From Paraburkholderia sejongensis (lineage in GTDB: Bacteria; Pseudomonadota; Gammaproteobacteria; Burkholderiales; Burkholderiaceae), in NCBI RefSeq assembly GCF_020880815.1, contig NZ_JAJITD010000004.1:248001-312000 (forward strand): 64,000 nt of DNA, given 5' to 3'. Position numbers and translations under genes: made by a program. Under the pieces are notes generated by a model. The model was not told where the DNA came from and made no database searches. It was given only the letters and a program-made list of their open reading frames with translations. Of the stretch, positions 28,710 to 37,326 are shown in pieces. Numbering within the stretch: position 1 is the first letter of the stretch; the number at the start of each line of letters is the position of its first letter.

Positions 28710-29015
28710 TCAATACGCGTCGCCCGCGCAGCGAAAATGCTCGATCGACTGGCCCGCCGCCACCGCGCGCTTGAGCCACGGCGGCATCGCGCCCGCGCCG
28801 TCCCAGGTGTTGCCATAGGCGTCGCGGTATCGCACGGCCAGCGCGGCGCGCGTGTCCGCCATGAGCGCGTGCTCCAGCGCCTCCAGCGTGATGCCCGCGC
28901 GCGCCATCTTCTGGCGCATCCAGACGATGAGGCGCTCGCGTGCTTCGCCGCTCATGGGCAGGGGTGAGGGCGCGTTCGCGCCGTGGGTCGTCAATGCTTC
29001 GGAAAGGATCTGCAT
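28710..29015 (-). CDS. Small H-NS-family DNA-binding protein
   Basis: A 101-residue protein. The C-terminal part, VRYRDAYGNTWDGAGAMPPW followed by LKRA, is a recognisable H-NS C-terminal DNA-binding motif (YRDxxGNTWxGxGxxPxWL). The N-terminal 50 residues are helical and could oligomerise. Such short H-NS-like proteins are frequent in Burkholderiaceae, often near horizontally acquired DNA, where they silence AT-rich sequences. It is divergent from the two-component operon and lies upstream of the efflux operon on the same strand, 209 bp away. Confidence 0.8.
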   Translation of the reverse strand: MQILSEALTTHGANAPSPLPMSGEARERLIVWMRQKMARAGITLEALEHALMADTRAALAVRYRDAYGNTWDGAGAMPPWLKRAVAAGQSIEHFRCAGDAY

Positions 29016-29445
29016 GGTCGTGTCTCTCTCGTCGGGTTCCTGCCTGCCAACGATAGCAACGCGCTTGCGGCCGCACCATCAGCCCGTGATATGTGCGTTT
29101 CAGACCATCGATTGATGTTCCATACCTTGGTTTAGATTCGGTGCGGGGCACGAAAGCCGCGCGCGTGTCGGGCTTGTTCACAAGAGATCGACGTGGCCGT
29201 GCGGCGCCCTGCTCCCGCGACACGCGCCGCAGGAAATGGCGCTTGCGTGAGCGCAGCACCGCTCGCCGTTTCAAACCGCTTGAAGCCCGATAAGTGAAAA
29301 GGATCGCCGCTCTATACTTAGATATAGTTGTCACACATCGAGATATAGTGTTATTCAACGACGCTCCTGTCTAACATAACGAACATGAGCGGTCAGCACT
29401 TCTCGAGCCCCGCCCGAAACGCTGTACTGGACGAGGACCATTCGC
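29016..29445. promoter_or_regulatory. Divergent promoter region, H-NS-like gene and two-component operon
   Basis: No gene is credible. The stretch holds a near-palindrome ATACC-TT-GGTTT (29122-29133), closely related to the perfect ATACC-AA-GGTAT at 32815-32826, and two direct copies of AGATATAGT (29320-29328 and 29341-29349) whose starts are 21 bp apart, two helical turns. The direct repeats end 96 bp before the response-regulator start, a suitable place for an activator. Confidence 0.55.
29320..29349 (+). repeat. Direct repeat AGATATAGT x2, 21-bp period
   Basis: Two identical 9-mers on the same face of the helix, upstream of the receiver/kinase/FixJ operon. Head-to-tail half sites like these are typical of response-regulator or AraC-type binding. 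A third copy lies at 6089-6097. Confidence 0.5.
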
Positions 29446-29817
29446 TTGCAAACCCCCATGATAGTTTCCATCGTCGACGATGACGAAAACGTGCGTCTCG
29501 CGACTTGCAGCCTGCTCAGGTCGCTGGGCTGCGATGTGCGGGTGTATGCATCGGCGGAGGCATTTCTGTATTCTGGCCGCCTTGGCGATGTGAACTGCGT
29601 GATTTCCGACGTGCAGATGCCCGGCATGGGCGGCATGGAGATGCAGCGCAAGCTCAACGAACTGGAGTCCGCCCCGCCTATTATTTTTATCAGCGCATTC
29701 GGTTCCGACGCGCGTCGCAAGGAAGCGCTTGCCAACGGCGCGTTGTGCTTTCTCGACAAGCCGGTCAATGGGGATGCAATCCTCGCATGCCTGGAAAAAC
29801 TCAGTCGTTCCACTTGA
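29446..29817 (+). CDS. Stand-alone receiver-domain response regulator
   Basis: A 123-residue CheY/FixJ-type receiver without an output domain. The acidic pocket is VDDDEN, the phosphoacceptor aspartate is in CVISDVQMPGMGG, and the conserved lysine is in CFLDKPV. I accept the TTG at 29446 because GAGG lies 9 bases before it; the ATG at 29458 would be 21 bases away. The end overlaps the kinase gene, which suggests translational coupling. A receiver-only protein next to a kinase often acts as a phosphate sink or intermediate. Confidence 0.87.
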   Translation: MQTPMIVSIVDDDENVRLATCSLLRSLGCDVRVYASAEAFLYSGRLGDVNCVISDVQMPGMGGMEMQRKLNELESAPPIIFISAFGSDARRKEALANGALCFLDKPVNGDAILACLEKLSRST

Positions 29818-32030
29818 ACACCACTCTCATCCGACCCGACGTCACACGACATCGCTTCGAAGGGGGCCTTGTCTTCTGGCTCGCCGCGCTCGTTGCGCTC
29901 GGCGTATTTTGCGTCGATGCGTTCACGCCGCTCGATATCGCCGTCGCCGTGTTCTATGTCGTGGTTGTGTTGCTCGTCGCGTCGAGCGGATCGAGCATGG
30001 CCGTGGTGGGCACCACGGTCGCCGTCGGCGTGCTTACGCTGGCCGGTTTCCTGTTCTCGCACGGCAGCGACTACACCGGCAGCTCGATCGCGCGTTGCGT
30101 GGTGAGCCTGCTAGCGATCGGTTCGACCTCGATCCTCTCGCTGCGCAATCTCGCGAAAACCGCGCAATTGCACGAGCAGATCGACATGCTCAACCTCACG
30201 CACGACGCGATCCTCGTCTATGACCTCGACGGCAAGATCACGTTCTGGAATCACGGCGCCGAAACGCTCTATGGCTGGAGCGCGGCGCAGGCCGTCGGCC
30301 AGCGCATCCACGATCTCACGCAAACGCGTGCAGCCGCGCCGCTCGACGAGATTTACGCCACGCTGCTGAGCCACGACCACTGGTCGGGCGAGCTGCAACG
30401 CGTGCGCCGTGACGGTCGCGCCGTGAGCGTCATGAGCCGGCTGGCCGTCTGGCGCGACGCGAGGGGCGAGCCGCGCGCGATCCTCGCGACGAACAACGAC
30501 ATCACGCTACAAAAGCAGATGACCGAGGAGCTCGCGGAGCAGCAAAAGGAATTGCGCGCGGCAATCGACGCGATCCCGGGCATGGTCTGGAGCGCTTCGA
30601 ATGAAGGCGACGTGATGTTCGTGAACCGGCGCTGGCAGGAGTGCGGCATCGACACCAAGGACCGGGGCGCGGACCTGTGGGCGGGGCTCGTGCATCCGGA
30701 CGACTTGAGCCGCATGCGCGGCGACTGGCGGGCCTCGGTGGCTTCCGGCCGGCCGCTCGACAATCTCTCGCGCGTGCGCCAGCGCGACGGGCGCTACCGC
30801 TGGATGCATATCGCCGCCGAGCCTCAACGCGGCGCGAACGGGGCGGTGCGCCGCTGGTATGGCGTGAACACCGATATCGAGGCGCGCAAGCGCGCGGAGG
30901 ACGCGCTCACGCGCAGCGAAGCTTTCCTCGTCGATGCGCAGCGGCTGAGCAAGACCGGCAGCATTGGCGTCGCGCCCAGGAACGGCGAGATGATCTGGTC
31001 GAACGAGGCTTGGCGTATCTTCGGCTACGACCCGGCTTCGGAGGTGACGCCAAGTCTTGCGCTCATTCTCGCGCGCACGCACCCCGACGACCGCGCCCTG
31101 GTTGAGGCCGCGCACCGCGGCGGCGACACGCCCGCGCCGCTGATCGATCTGGAGTACCGGCTGGTGATGCCGGACGGCGCGCTCAAATACGTGCACTATG
31201 TCGCGCATCTCGGGCCACCCGCATCGACCGATCTCGCCTATGTCGGCGCGCTCATGGACGTCACCGACTCGCGCCAGACCCAGGAGGCGCTTGCGCGCTC
31301 GATGGCGGAACTCGCACACGTCACGCGCATGACCACCCTCGGTGAAATGGCGGCCTCGCTGGCTCACGAAGTCACGCAGCCCATGGCCGCCGTGGTCACG
31401 TCGGGCGACGCGGCTCTGCGCTGGCTCAACCGTGTCGAGCCCGATGTCGAGGAGGCGGCGCGCTCGATTGCGCAGATGATCAAGTCGGCGCGGCGGGCCA
31501 ACGAGATCGTGCGCCAGATCCGCGCGATGGCGCAAAAGCGCCCTGCGGCATTCACCAGCATCGCGCTTGACGATGTCGTGGATGGAGCCGTGGAATTGAT
31601 GGCGCGCGAATTCCAGCGCAACGGCGTGCGCTGCGACGTGCAACGATCGCGGGAAAAGCCGCTCGTTCATGCGGACAATGTTCAGTTGCAGCAGGTGATC
31701 ATCAATTTGCTGATGAATGCGGTGCAGGCGATAGCCGAACGCGAGGGCGCGCCGCGCCGCGTTGTCGTCGCAACCCATAGGCTGAACGAACAGCAGGTGC
31801 AGTTGAGTATCGAGGATTCCGGCCCGGGTATCGTCGAGCAAGATCGCGAACGCCTGTTCAATCCGTTCTTTACAACCAAGGCCAACGGCATGGGCATGGG
31901 ATTGTCGATCTGCCGCTCGATCGTCGAAGCGCATGGCGGCAGCATTGGCCTTGACGCGGCGGCGGCTCCCCGTGCACGCTTTTTGATTACGCTGCCGCAG
32001 GAAACCGCACAAGAGGAGGTCGTCATATGA
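29787..32030 (+). CDS. Membrane PAS sensor histidine kinase
   Basis: A 747-residue hybrid-free histidine kinase. Four or five membrane helices (about 20-120) are followed by three PAS/PAC units (about 135-250, 260-375, 385-495) and a HisKA/HATPase_c core: H-box SLAHEVTQPM (His near 524), N-box NLLMNAVQAI, G1 DSGPGI, G2 GMGMGLSI. The start is uncertain: ATG at 29787 overlaps the previous gene by 31 bp, TTG at 29814 by 4 bp. Its stop overlaps the next response regulator as ATGA, so that protein is the obvious partner. The H-box region is closely similar to that of the giant kinase at 11149-16314. Confidence 0.9.
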   Translation: MPGKTQSFHLNTTLIRPDVTRHRFEGGLVFWLAALVALGVFCVDAFTPLDIAVAVFYVVVVLLVASSGSSMAVVGTTVAVGVLTLAGFLFSHGSDYTGSSIARCVVSLLAIGSTSILSLRNLAKTAQLHEQIDMLNLTHDAILVYDLDGKITFWNHGAETLYGWSAAQAVGQRIHDLTQTRAAAPLDEIYATLLSHDHWSGELQRVRRDGRAVSVMSRLAVWRDARGEPRAILATNNDITLQKQMTEELAEQQKELRAAIDAIPGMVWSASNEGDVMFVNRRWQECGIDTKDRGADLWAGLVHPDDLSRMRGDWRASVASGRPLDNLSRVRQRDGRYRWMHIAAEPQRGANGAVRRWYGVNTDIEARKRAEDALTRSEAFLVDAQRLSKTGSIGVAPRNGEMIWSNEAWRIFGYDPASEVTPSLALILARTHPDDRALVEAAHRGGDTPAPLIDLEYRLVMPDGALKYVHYVAHLGPPASTDLAYVGALMDVTDSRQTQEALARSMAELAHVTRMTTLGEMAASLAHEVTQPMAAVVTSGDAALRWLNRVEPDVEEAARSIAQMIKSARRANEIVRQIRAMAQKRPAAFTSIALDDVVDGAVELMAREFQRNGVRCDVQRSREKPLVHADNVQLQQVIINLLMNAVQAIAEREGAPRRVVVATHRLNEQQVQLSIEDSGPGIVEQDRERLFNPFFTTKANGMGMGLSICRSIVEAHGGSIGLDAAAAPRARFLITLPQETAQEEVVI

Positions 32031-32698
32031 AAATTCAGCGCGATGCAGGGAGCGGGGCGCCGGGCCGGCTCGTCTACGTGGTCGATGACGACGAGTCGAT
32101 GCGCGAGGCCGTGGGCACCTTGCTGCGCTCCGTCGATCTGCCGGTGCAGATGTTCGCATCGGCGCGCGAATTTCTCGCTTTCGAGCGCCCCGATGTGCCG
32201 AGCTGCCTGATTCTCGACGTGCGTCTCAAAGGGCAGAGCGGCCTTGCCGTGCAGGAGCAGATTGCGCAGTCCGATCTGCGCATTCCCATCATCTTCATGA
32301 CCGCGCACGGCGACATCGCCATGACGGTCAAAGCCATGAAAGCGGGCGCAACGGACTTTCTCGTCAAGCCGTTTCGCGATCAGGACATGCTCGACGCCGT
32401 CGATCACGCGCTCGCGGCCGATGAAAAGCGGCGCAGCGCCGATCGCTCCGTTTCGGATCTGCGCAAATGCTATGGATCGCTCACGCAGCGCGAGCGCGAA
32501 GTGATGGCGCTGGTGGCCTCCGGGCTGCGCAATAAACAGATTGCCGCCGAAATGAACCTGAGCGAAATCACCGTGAAGATTCATCGCGGCCAGGCGATGC
32601 GAAAAATGGAATCGAATTCATTCGCCGATTTCGTACTCAAGGCGAAGACGCTTGGCATTAGCTGGCCCGCCGACGAATCTGATTTGCAACGCCCGTAG
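32027..32698 (+). CDS. FixJ/NarL-type response regulator with LuxR HTH
   Basis: A 223-residue response regulator. The receiver has VVDDDES, phosphoacceptor CLILDVRLKGQSG and DFLVKPF. The C-terminal LuxR-type HTH is LTQREREVMALVASGLRNKQ followed by IAAEMNLSEITVKIHRG. This is the FixJ subfamily, usually dimerising on phosphorylation and activating sigma70 promoters. It overlaps the kinase gene by 4 bp. Likely targets are nearby promoters carrying the ATACC-WW-GGTAT palindrome or the AGATATAGT repeats, but that is inference. Confidence 0.92.
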   Translation: MKIQRDAGSGAPGRLVYVVDDDESMREAVGTLLRSVDLPVQMFASAREFLAFERPDVPSCLILDVRLKGQSGLAVQEQIAQSDLRIPIIFMTAHGDIAMTVKAMKAGATDFLVKPFRDQDMLDAVDHALAADEKRRSADRSVSDLRKCYGSLTQREREVMALVASGLRNKQIAAEMNLSEITVKIHRGQAMRKMESNSFADFVLKAKTLGISWPADESDLQRP

Positions 32699-33098
32699 TA
32701 GCCCCGTTTTCCACGCTCGCCCGCCCGCCGATTTCCGCTATTGCGCGAATGACGGGCGCGCCGCCGTTCACGACATTATTCTTTTCTCTGTATCAGGTTT
32801 TTTATCGGCGGCTTATACCAAGGTATGAGTGGAACGGTGCGCCGCAAATAAACGGCCGCCCGAAACAGCGCATGCGCGCGGTGCGTCGGCCTTCGCTTCG
32901 CACTATCAGATATTCCGGCGGGCATTGGATTAAACGTCGGTATGAGTGCTTTAAACATTCACGCCAAGAGCGCAATCCATTGTACGACTAGTGGGCGCAA
33001 TATTCGTACGGTAACGTGAAGCCTGATCACATTACTCAACTTCGCGGCGCTTCAGGTCGGCAGTTCGACACGATGGCGGCGAGAAAGGAGCGAATCTC
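32699..33098. other. Non-coding region before the AraC gene, with 12-bp palindrome
   Basis: No credible gene; an 80-codon frame at 32749-32991 has no ribosome site and an unlikely composition. A perfect palindrome ATACC-AA-GGTAT lies at 32815-32826. The second half is AT-rich and should contain the AraC promoter, whose gene has an AAGGAG site 9 bases before its ATG. Confidence 0.55.
32815..32826. promoter_or_regulatory. Perfect palindrome ATACCAAGGTAT
   Basis: A 12-bp perfect dyad between the FixJ-type regulator and the AraC gene. The related site ATACC-TT-GGTTT lies at 29122-29133, on the other side of the two-component operon. A shared regulator, perhaps the FixJ-type protein itself, would explain this. 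Confidence 0.45.
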
Positions 33099-34028
33099 AT
33101 GAGCAATCTGTCCGACTGTCTTCTGCCGCCGCACGCGGCGCACCAGCCGATCGACGCGGAAACCGAATGGCGCGTGCCGGGCGGCAAGCTGCAATCGACG
33201 CCCGAGATGCAGGTCCTGCGCTGGTCGCGCAAGCCGCGCGTGCCGCTCGATGTCGTGAGCGATGGGCATGTGTCGATGCATTGCGTGGCGCTCAATCTCA
33301 AGTGCACCGTGGTCGACTTCGACTACGGTGCGCGTCCGCTGATTCGCGGACGCGTGTCGGCGGGCGTCGCGCATGTGGGCGCGCCCGGCATCGCCACGCG
33401 GGCGTGTTTCTCCTCGCCATGCGATGTGCTCCATCTGTACGTGACGCAAAAAGTGCTCGACGAATGCTATGCGGACCTGTTCGAGCACGCGCACAACGGC
33501 GAGCTCGTGCTCGGGGACGGCCGCTTGCTGCGCGACCCCGCGATCGAACGCCTGAGCCAGGCGCTGGCCGTTTCGCAGACCAACGACGCCGCGCTTGGCA
33601 AGGTCTTTACGGACAGCGTAAGCCTCGCCATCGTTTCGCGCCTCGTGAGCCGCCAGTACGCGGGAACCTCGCGCCGCGCGCGCGCCGCGGCCGAACTGCC
33701 GAAATGGCGCATGACGCGGGTGATGGATTACGTCGACGCCCATCTCGGCGACCCCATCGGGCTCGCGGAAATGGCGCAGAGCGCGGGTCTGACGCGCATG
33801 CACTTCGCGGCGCAGTTTCGCCAGGCAAGCGGCCTGCGTCCGCATGAATACCTGCTGCGCCGGCGTATCGACCACGCACAGTCGCTGTTGCTAGGCTCGC
33901 AGCACAACGCGCTCGACGTCGCGCTCGCCTGCGGCTTTCGCTCGCAGGCGCATTTCACGACCGTCTTCAAGCGTTTCGTGGGCGAGACGCCGTCTTCCTG
34001 GAGGAAAAGCAACAATGGGCTTCGATAG
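33099..34028 (+). CDS. AraC-family transcriptional regulator
   Basis: A 309-residue regulator. The C-terminal 100 residues form the double HTH: LAEMAQSAGLTRMHFAAQFR for the first and ALDVALACGFRSQAHFTTVF for the second, followed by KRFVGETPSSWRK. The N-terminal part (to about 195) is a variable sensing domain of the AraC type without a recognisable cupin signature. It starts after a good AAGGAG. Its position between the two-component operon and DUF3331/poxB does not fix its target. Confidence 0.9.
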   Translation: MSNLSDCLLPPHAAHQPIDAETEWRVPGGKLQSTPEMQVLRWSRKPRVPLDVVSDGHVSMHCVALNLKCTVVDFDYGARPLIRGRVSAGVAHVGAPGIATRACFSSPCDVLHLYVTQKVLDECYADLFEHAHNGELVLGDGRLLRDPAIERLSQALAVSQTNDAALGKVFTDSVSLAIVSRLVSRQYAGTSRRARAAAELPKWRMTRVMDYVDAHLGDPIGLAEMAQSAGLTRMHFAAQFRQASGLRPHEYLLRRRIDHAQSLLLGSQHNALDVALACGFRSQAHFTTVFKRFVGETPSSWRKSNNGLR

Positions 34029-34212
34029 CGACCTCGTGCGCTTCATGGCGCACAGCACGCAGTATCTGCTCGGTCATTTTTCAACGGCTGCAGCGCACGA
34101 GCCAGAGGTGGAAACGGCGATGCACCCGTCGCCCGCCGGACGCACATCAGGTCTTGAGTGTCCGCACGGGTTGTCCGCATCGAAGTGGGACCGCTCCCGG
34201 TCCAAGGCTTGA
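34015..34212 (+). CDS. Possible small protein overlapping the AraC gene end
   Basis: A 65-codon frame beginning MGFDSDLVRFMAHSTQYLL, preceded by GGAGG at a normal spacing inside the end of the AraC gene. The first half looks like a real amphipathic protein start; the second half has poor composition and no recognisable family. It may be a small gene or the remnant of a longer one. Confidence 0.3.
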   Translation: MGFDSDLVRFMAHSTQYLLGHFSTAAAHEPEVETAMHPSPAGRTSGLECPHGLSASKWDRSRSKA

Positions 34213-34304
34213 CCATTGACGCTGCTGCCGCGAATCAAATGTTCGCACGGCGAGTCCAGGAATCCACCACAAAGCCGAACGCGGCAATAACAGGAGTCTG
34301 AGCT

Positions 34305-34703
34305 ATGGAACCGCAAGCGCAAGTTGTCGACCCGTGGCAAATGACGATTGGCCTGCTTGGGCAGTTGTCGGGCGAGAAGTGCCCGGGCAGCCCCGTTCCG
34401 GCGGCGCCCGAGCAGGCGTCGCGCCGCAGCGCCGACAAGCCGGTACCCGGCCTCACGATCCGCGTGCTGGAGCGCGCCACCGCCACGCGTGTGACGCTCG
34501 CCTGGCGCGACCCCTCGCGTTGCGCGTACTGCGATCAGGAGTGGTACCGTACCCGCGCGCGCCGCGCGGGCGTGTGCGTGGTGAGCGGGCGCAAGATGCG
34601 CCGCGGTGAGGACGTCTATCGCCCGCGCACGACGCGACCGCAGGCGCTCAACGCCGACGCGATGATCCATAGCGTCGTACTCGACGAAGCGGGGCGCCCT
34701 TGA
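34305..34703 (+). CDS. DUF3331 domain-containing protein
   Basis: A 132-residue protein with the DUF3331 pattern seen in Burkholderiaceae: a strand region VTLAWRDPSRCAYCDQEWYR, then AGVCVVSGRKMRRGEDVYRP, giving CxxC plus a later CxxSG. The cysteines could bind a metal or be redox-active. A clear AGGAG ribosome site precedes the ATG. The function is unknown. It is 51 bp upstream of the pyruvate dehydrogenase gene, but poxB has its own ribosome site, so an operon is possible and not proven. Confidence 0.8.
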   Translation: MEPQAQVVDPWQMTIGLLGQLSGEKCPGSPVPAAPEQASRRSADKPVPGLTIRVLERATATRVTLAWRDPSRCAYCDQEWYRTRARRAGVCVVSGRKMRRGEDVYRPRTTRPQALNADAMIHSVVLDEAGRP

Positions 34704-34754
34704 GGGCGAAGCCGCGCCCGGTCGATCTTCATCCACAGTGAAAAGGAGTCAAGC

Positions 34755-36476
34755 ATGGCCAGCAATACCATTGCCGATTACCTCGCGGGCACGCTCGCTG
34801 CAGCGGGCGTCGAACGGATCTGGGGAGTGACCGGCGACAGTCTGAACGGGCTCGCGTACAGCCTGAACCGGATCGGCTCGATCCGCTGGATGCACACCCG
34901 TCACGAAGAAGCGGCCGCCTTCGCGGCGGGCGCGGACGCGGCGACGAGCGGGCGACTCGCGGTCTGCGCCGGTAGTTGCGGTCCGGGCAACCTGCATCTG
35001 ATCAACGGCCTGTTCGATTGCCACCGCAATCATCAGCCAGTGCTGGCCATCGCCGCGCACATTCCGTCGACGGAAATCGGCCTGGGGTACTTTCAGGAAA
35101 CGCATCCGCAGGAGCTGTTCAAGGAGTGCAGTCACTACGTCGAGGTCGTGTCTTCCGCCGCGCAGTTTCCGCGCGTTCTGGCGCGCGCGATGCGCACCGC
35201 AATCGAGGAGCGCGGCGTCGCCGTGATAGTGTTGCCCGGCGACGTGGCCTTGAGCGAAGGGCCTAAGGAGGCGCCGTCCTGGACGGAAAGCGCGCCACCG
35301 AGAATCCTGCCCGCCGAAGCGGATCTCGATCGCCTGGCCGCGCTGCTGAACGCGTCCGATGCGGTCACGATCATGTGCGGCAGTGGCACGCAAGGCGCGC
35401 ACGATGAAGTGGTCGCGCTCGCCGATACACTCGGCGCGCCGGTGGTCCACGCGTTGCGCGGCAAGCAGTTCGTCGAGTACGACAATCCGTACGACGTGGG
35501 TATGACCGGCCTGATCGGTTTCAGCTCGGGCTATCACGCGATGATGTCATGCGACACGCTGCTGCTGCTCGGCTGCGATTTTCCCTATCGGCCGTTCTAT
35601 CCGGCGGACGCGAAAATCGTCCAGATCGACTGGAAAGGCTCGCAACTCGGCCACCGTGCGCCACTCTCACTCGGGCTCGTCGGCACGGTGAAGGAAACCA
35701 TCGCGGCGACGCTGCCCAAGCTGCAGCGCAAAGCGGACCGAGGGTTTATCGACAACGCTCGCAAGCACTATTTGTCGGCCCGCAAAGGTCTGGACGACCT
35801 CGCCACGCCGTCCGGTCATGGCCGCCCGATCCATCCGCAGTATCTGGCCAAGATGATCGACGAAGCCGCGAGCGACGATGCGATCTTTACCGCCGATGTC
35901 GGCACGCCAACCGTCTGGGCTGCACGTTATCTGACCATGAACGGCAAGCGCCAGCTGCACGGCTCGTTCAATCACGGCTCAATGGCCAACGCGATGCCGC
36001 AGGCACTCGGCGCACAAGGCGCGCATCCGGGGCGGCAGGTCGTGTCGATGTCGGGCGACGGCGGCCTGTCGATGCTGCTCGGCGATCTGCTCACCGCGCG
36101 GCAACTCGATTTGCCGATCAAGGTCGTGGTCTTCAACAACAGCCTGCTTGGCTTCGTCTCGATGGAGTTGAAAGCGGCCGGTTACCTCGATACCAACGTC
36201 GACCTCGCCAAAACCGACTTCGCGGCAATCGCGAAGGGGGCGGGCATTTTCGGCATTCGGGTCGAAGAGTCGGAGGATGTGGCGGCCGCGCTGAAACAGG
36301 CGTTCGACCATCCTGGCCCGGCGTTGGTGGACGTTGTCACGTCGAAGCACGAGCTTGCCATGCCGCCAACAATCGAGCTCGCCCAAGCGAAGGGCTTCAG
36401 CCTCTACATGATGCGAGCGATCCTCAACGGACGCGGCGACGAGATCGTCGAACTGGCGCGCACGAATTTGCGCTAG
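34755..36476 (+). CDS. poxB: Pyruvate dehydrogenase (quinone), PoxB-type
   Basis: A 573-residue ThDP- and FAD-dependent enzyme. The N-terminal PYR domain has the catalytic glutamate in [13 protein letters not shown] and the [16 protein letters not shown] segment; the C-terminal PP domain has the ThDP motif from [12 protein letters not shown] to VVVFNNSL. The family decarboxylates pyruvate to acetate and CO2 and passes electrons to ubiquinone at the membrane through its C-terminal peptide. A strong AAGGAG precedes the ATG. Next to cytochrome bd genes this gives a short quinone-based route from pyruvate to oxygen. Related ThDP oxidases/acetolactate synthases are less likely because of overall PoxB similarity. 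Confidence 0.92.
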   Translation: MASNTIADYLAGTLAAAGVERIWGVTGDSLNGLAYSLNRIGSIRWMHTRHEEAAAFAAGADAATSGRLAVCAGSCGPGNLHLINGLFDCHRNHQPVLAIAAHIPSTEIGLGYFQETHPQELFKECSHYVEVVSSAAQFPRVLARAMRTAIEERGVAVIVLPGDVALSEGPKEAPSWTESAPPRILPAEADLDRLAALLNASDAVTIMCGSGTQGAHDEVVALADTLGAPVVHALRGKQFVEYDNPYDVGMTGLIGFSSGYHAMMSCDTLLLLGCDFPYRPFYPADAKIVQIDWKGSQLGHRAPLSLGLVGTVKETIAATLPKLQRKADRGFIDNARKHYLSARKGLDDLATPSGHGRPIHPQYLAKMIDEAASDDAIFTADVGTPTVWAARYLTMNGKRQLHGSFNHGSMANAMPQALGAQGAHPGRQVVSMSGDGGLSMLLGDLLTARQLDLPIKVVVFNNSLLGFVSMELKAAGYLDTNVDLAKTDFAAIAKGAGIFGIRVEESEDVAAALKQAFDHPGPALVDVVTSKHELAMPPTIELAQAKGFSLYMMRAILNGRGDEIVELARTNLR

Positions 36477-36504
36477 GCGCGCGAGGAGGGCTGTCACATG
36501 TCAC

Positions 36505-36527
36505 GGCGTCCCGGGATCCCGGGCGCC
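36505..36527 (+). terminator. GC-rich dyad after poxB
   Basis: A long interrupted dyad centred on CCCGGGATCCCGGG, flanked by GGCG/GCC arms, lies 30 bp after the poxB stop and is followed by TCTTC. The weak T run makes this a doubtful terminator. Confidence 0.35.
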
Positions 36528-36776
36528 TCTTCAACGGGCGCTTGTTCGCTTCTCACGCATCTCCCACCTTTTCCGCATTTCGCAACGCGCGGTATGGTCG
36601 CGTTCATGGCTCGACAATTTCGCCCCATGGATGCATGTCATCGTGCGAATTTGAAAACGCGGAGCGCGTAATGGATTCAAAGTAGCGCTGAGCGCGACAT
36701 AGGCAAGCAGCGTCAGATGCCGTAAGCATGTTGCGATTAATTGTTTTTAACCAACGCATCTCCTGGAGAAATCATC

Positions 36777-37214
36777 ATGAAGGCAAAGTGGGCACTCGTA
36801 TTTCTGGCCGCATCGACGTTCGGCGCGGTATGCCAGCAGGCCAATGCACAGGTAGCGGGTGCGCAGCCCCTCGGCATCAGCGTGGAGCAGTTGCAATTCG
36901 TCGTGGAAGGCTGGAGTGTCAAGAAGAGCCTGCTGGGTAAGACCATTTACAACGACAGCGGCGAGAAGGTCGGCGTGCTGCACGACATCATCATTGCGCC
37001 GGACAACGCCGTTTCGTTCGCGATCGTGGCGGCTCACCAGTTCCTTGGCGTGTCCCAGCACGACGTTGCGATTCCGATGTCACAACTCGACTATGTGAAC
37101 GGCAAGCTTGTCTGGGCTGGTGCTACGCGCGACGTGGTCAAGGCGATTCCGGCGTTCCAGTATGCGAAGGTTCGCACGGTTCCTGTCGCCCGCAAGGACT
37201 ACGGTCACCACTGA
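36777..37214 (+). CDS. Exported PRC-barrel domain protein
   Basis: A 145-residue protein with a signal peptide (MKAKWALVFLAASTFGAV, cleavage near ANAQ). The mature part is a PRC barrel: LGKTIYNDSGEKVGVLHDII, then ISF-type strands (NAVSFAIVAAHQFLGVSQHD) and VAIPMSQL. PRC-barrel proteins sit at membranes or bind RNA/protein partners; exported ones in Burkholderiales are of unknown role. The start at 36777 follows GGAG 8 bases upstream. It is convergent with cydB. Confidence 0.82.
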   Translation: MKAKWALVFLAASTFGAVCQQANAQVAGAQPLGISVEQLQFVVEGWSVKKSLLGKTIYNDSGEKVGVLHDIIIAPDNAVSFAIVAAHQFLGVSQHDVAIPMSQLDYVNGKLVWAGATRDVVKAIPAFQYAKVRTVPVARKDYGHH

Positions 37215-37222
37215 TCCACAGG

Positions 37223-37257
37223 CCTGCGCGACGGTCCGGGAGCGGCTGTCGCGCAGG
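37223..37257 (+). terminator. Hairpin after the PRC-barrel gene
   Basis: A perfect 10-bp inverted repeat, CCTGCGCGAC/GTCGCGCAGG, with a 15-nt loop starts 9 bp after the stop codon. There is no strong T tract. It probably limits read-through into the convergent cydB. Confidence 0.5.
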
Positions 37258-37292
37258 TGGCCCGCTAGAGAAGTGCGATCCCGCCCAGAAAC

Positions 37293-37321
37293 AAAAAACT
37301 TCTCTCACCGCGTGAAGGAAG
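37293..37321 (-). terminator. Intrinsic terminator of cydB
   Basis: On the minus strand a 9-bp stem with one mismatch and a 3-nt loop (37299-37321) is followed directly by T6 (A run at 37293-37298). It begins 6 bases after the cydB stop, so no cydX-like gene follows. Confidence 0.85.
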
Positions 37322-37326
37322 AAAGC

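Noticed and set aside
32749..32991. 80-codon plus-strand frame before the AraC gene
   Set aside because: No ribosome site, unlikely residue composition, and it crosses a palindromic control site.
37267..37305. 8-bp inverted repeat AGAGAAGT/ACTTCTCT after the PRC-barrel gene
   Set aside because: Its right arm is better explained as part of the compact cydB terminator hairpin, and the 23-nt loop makes it weak.
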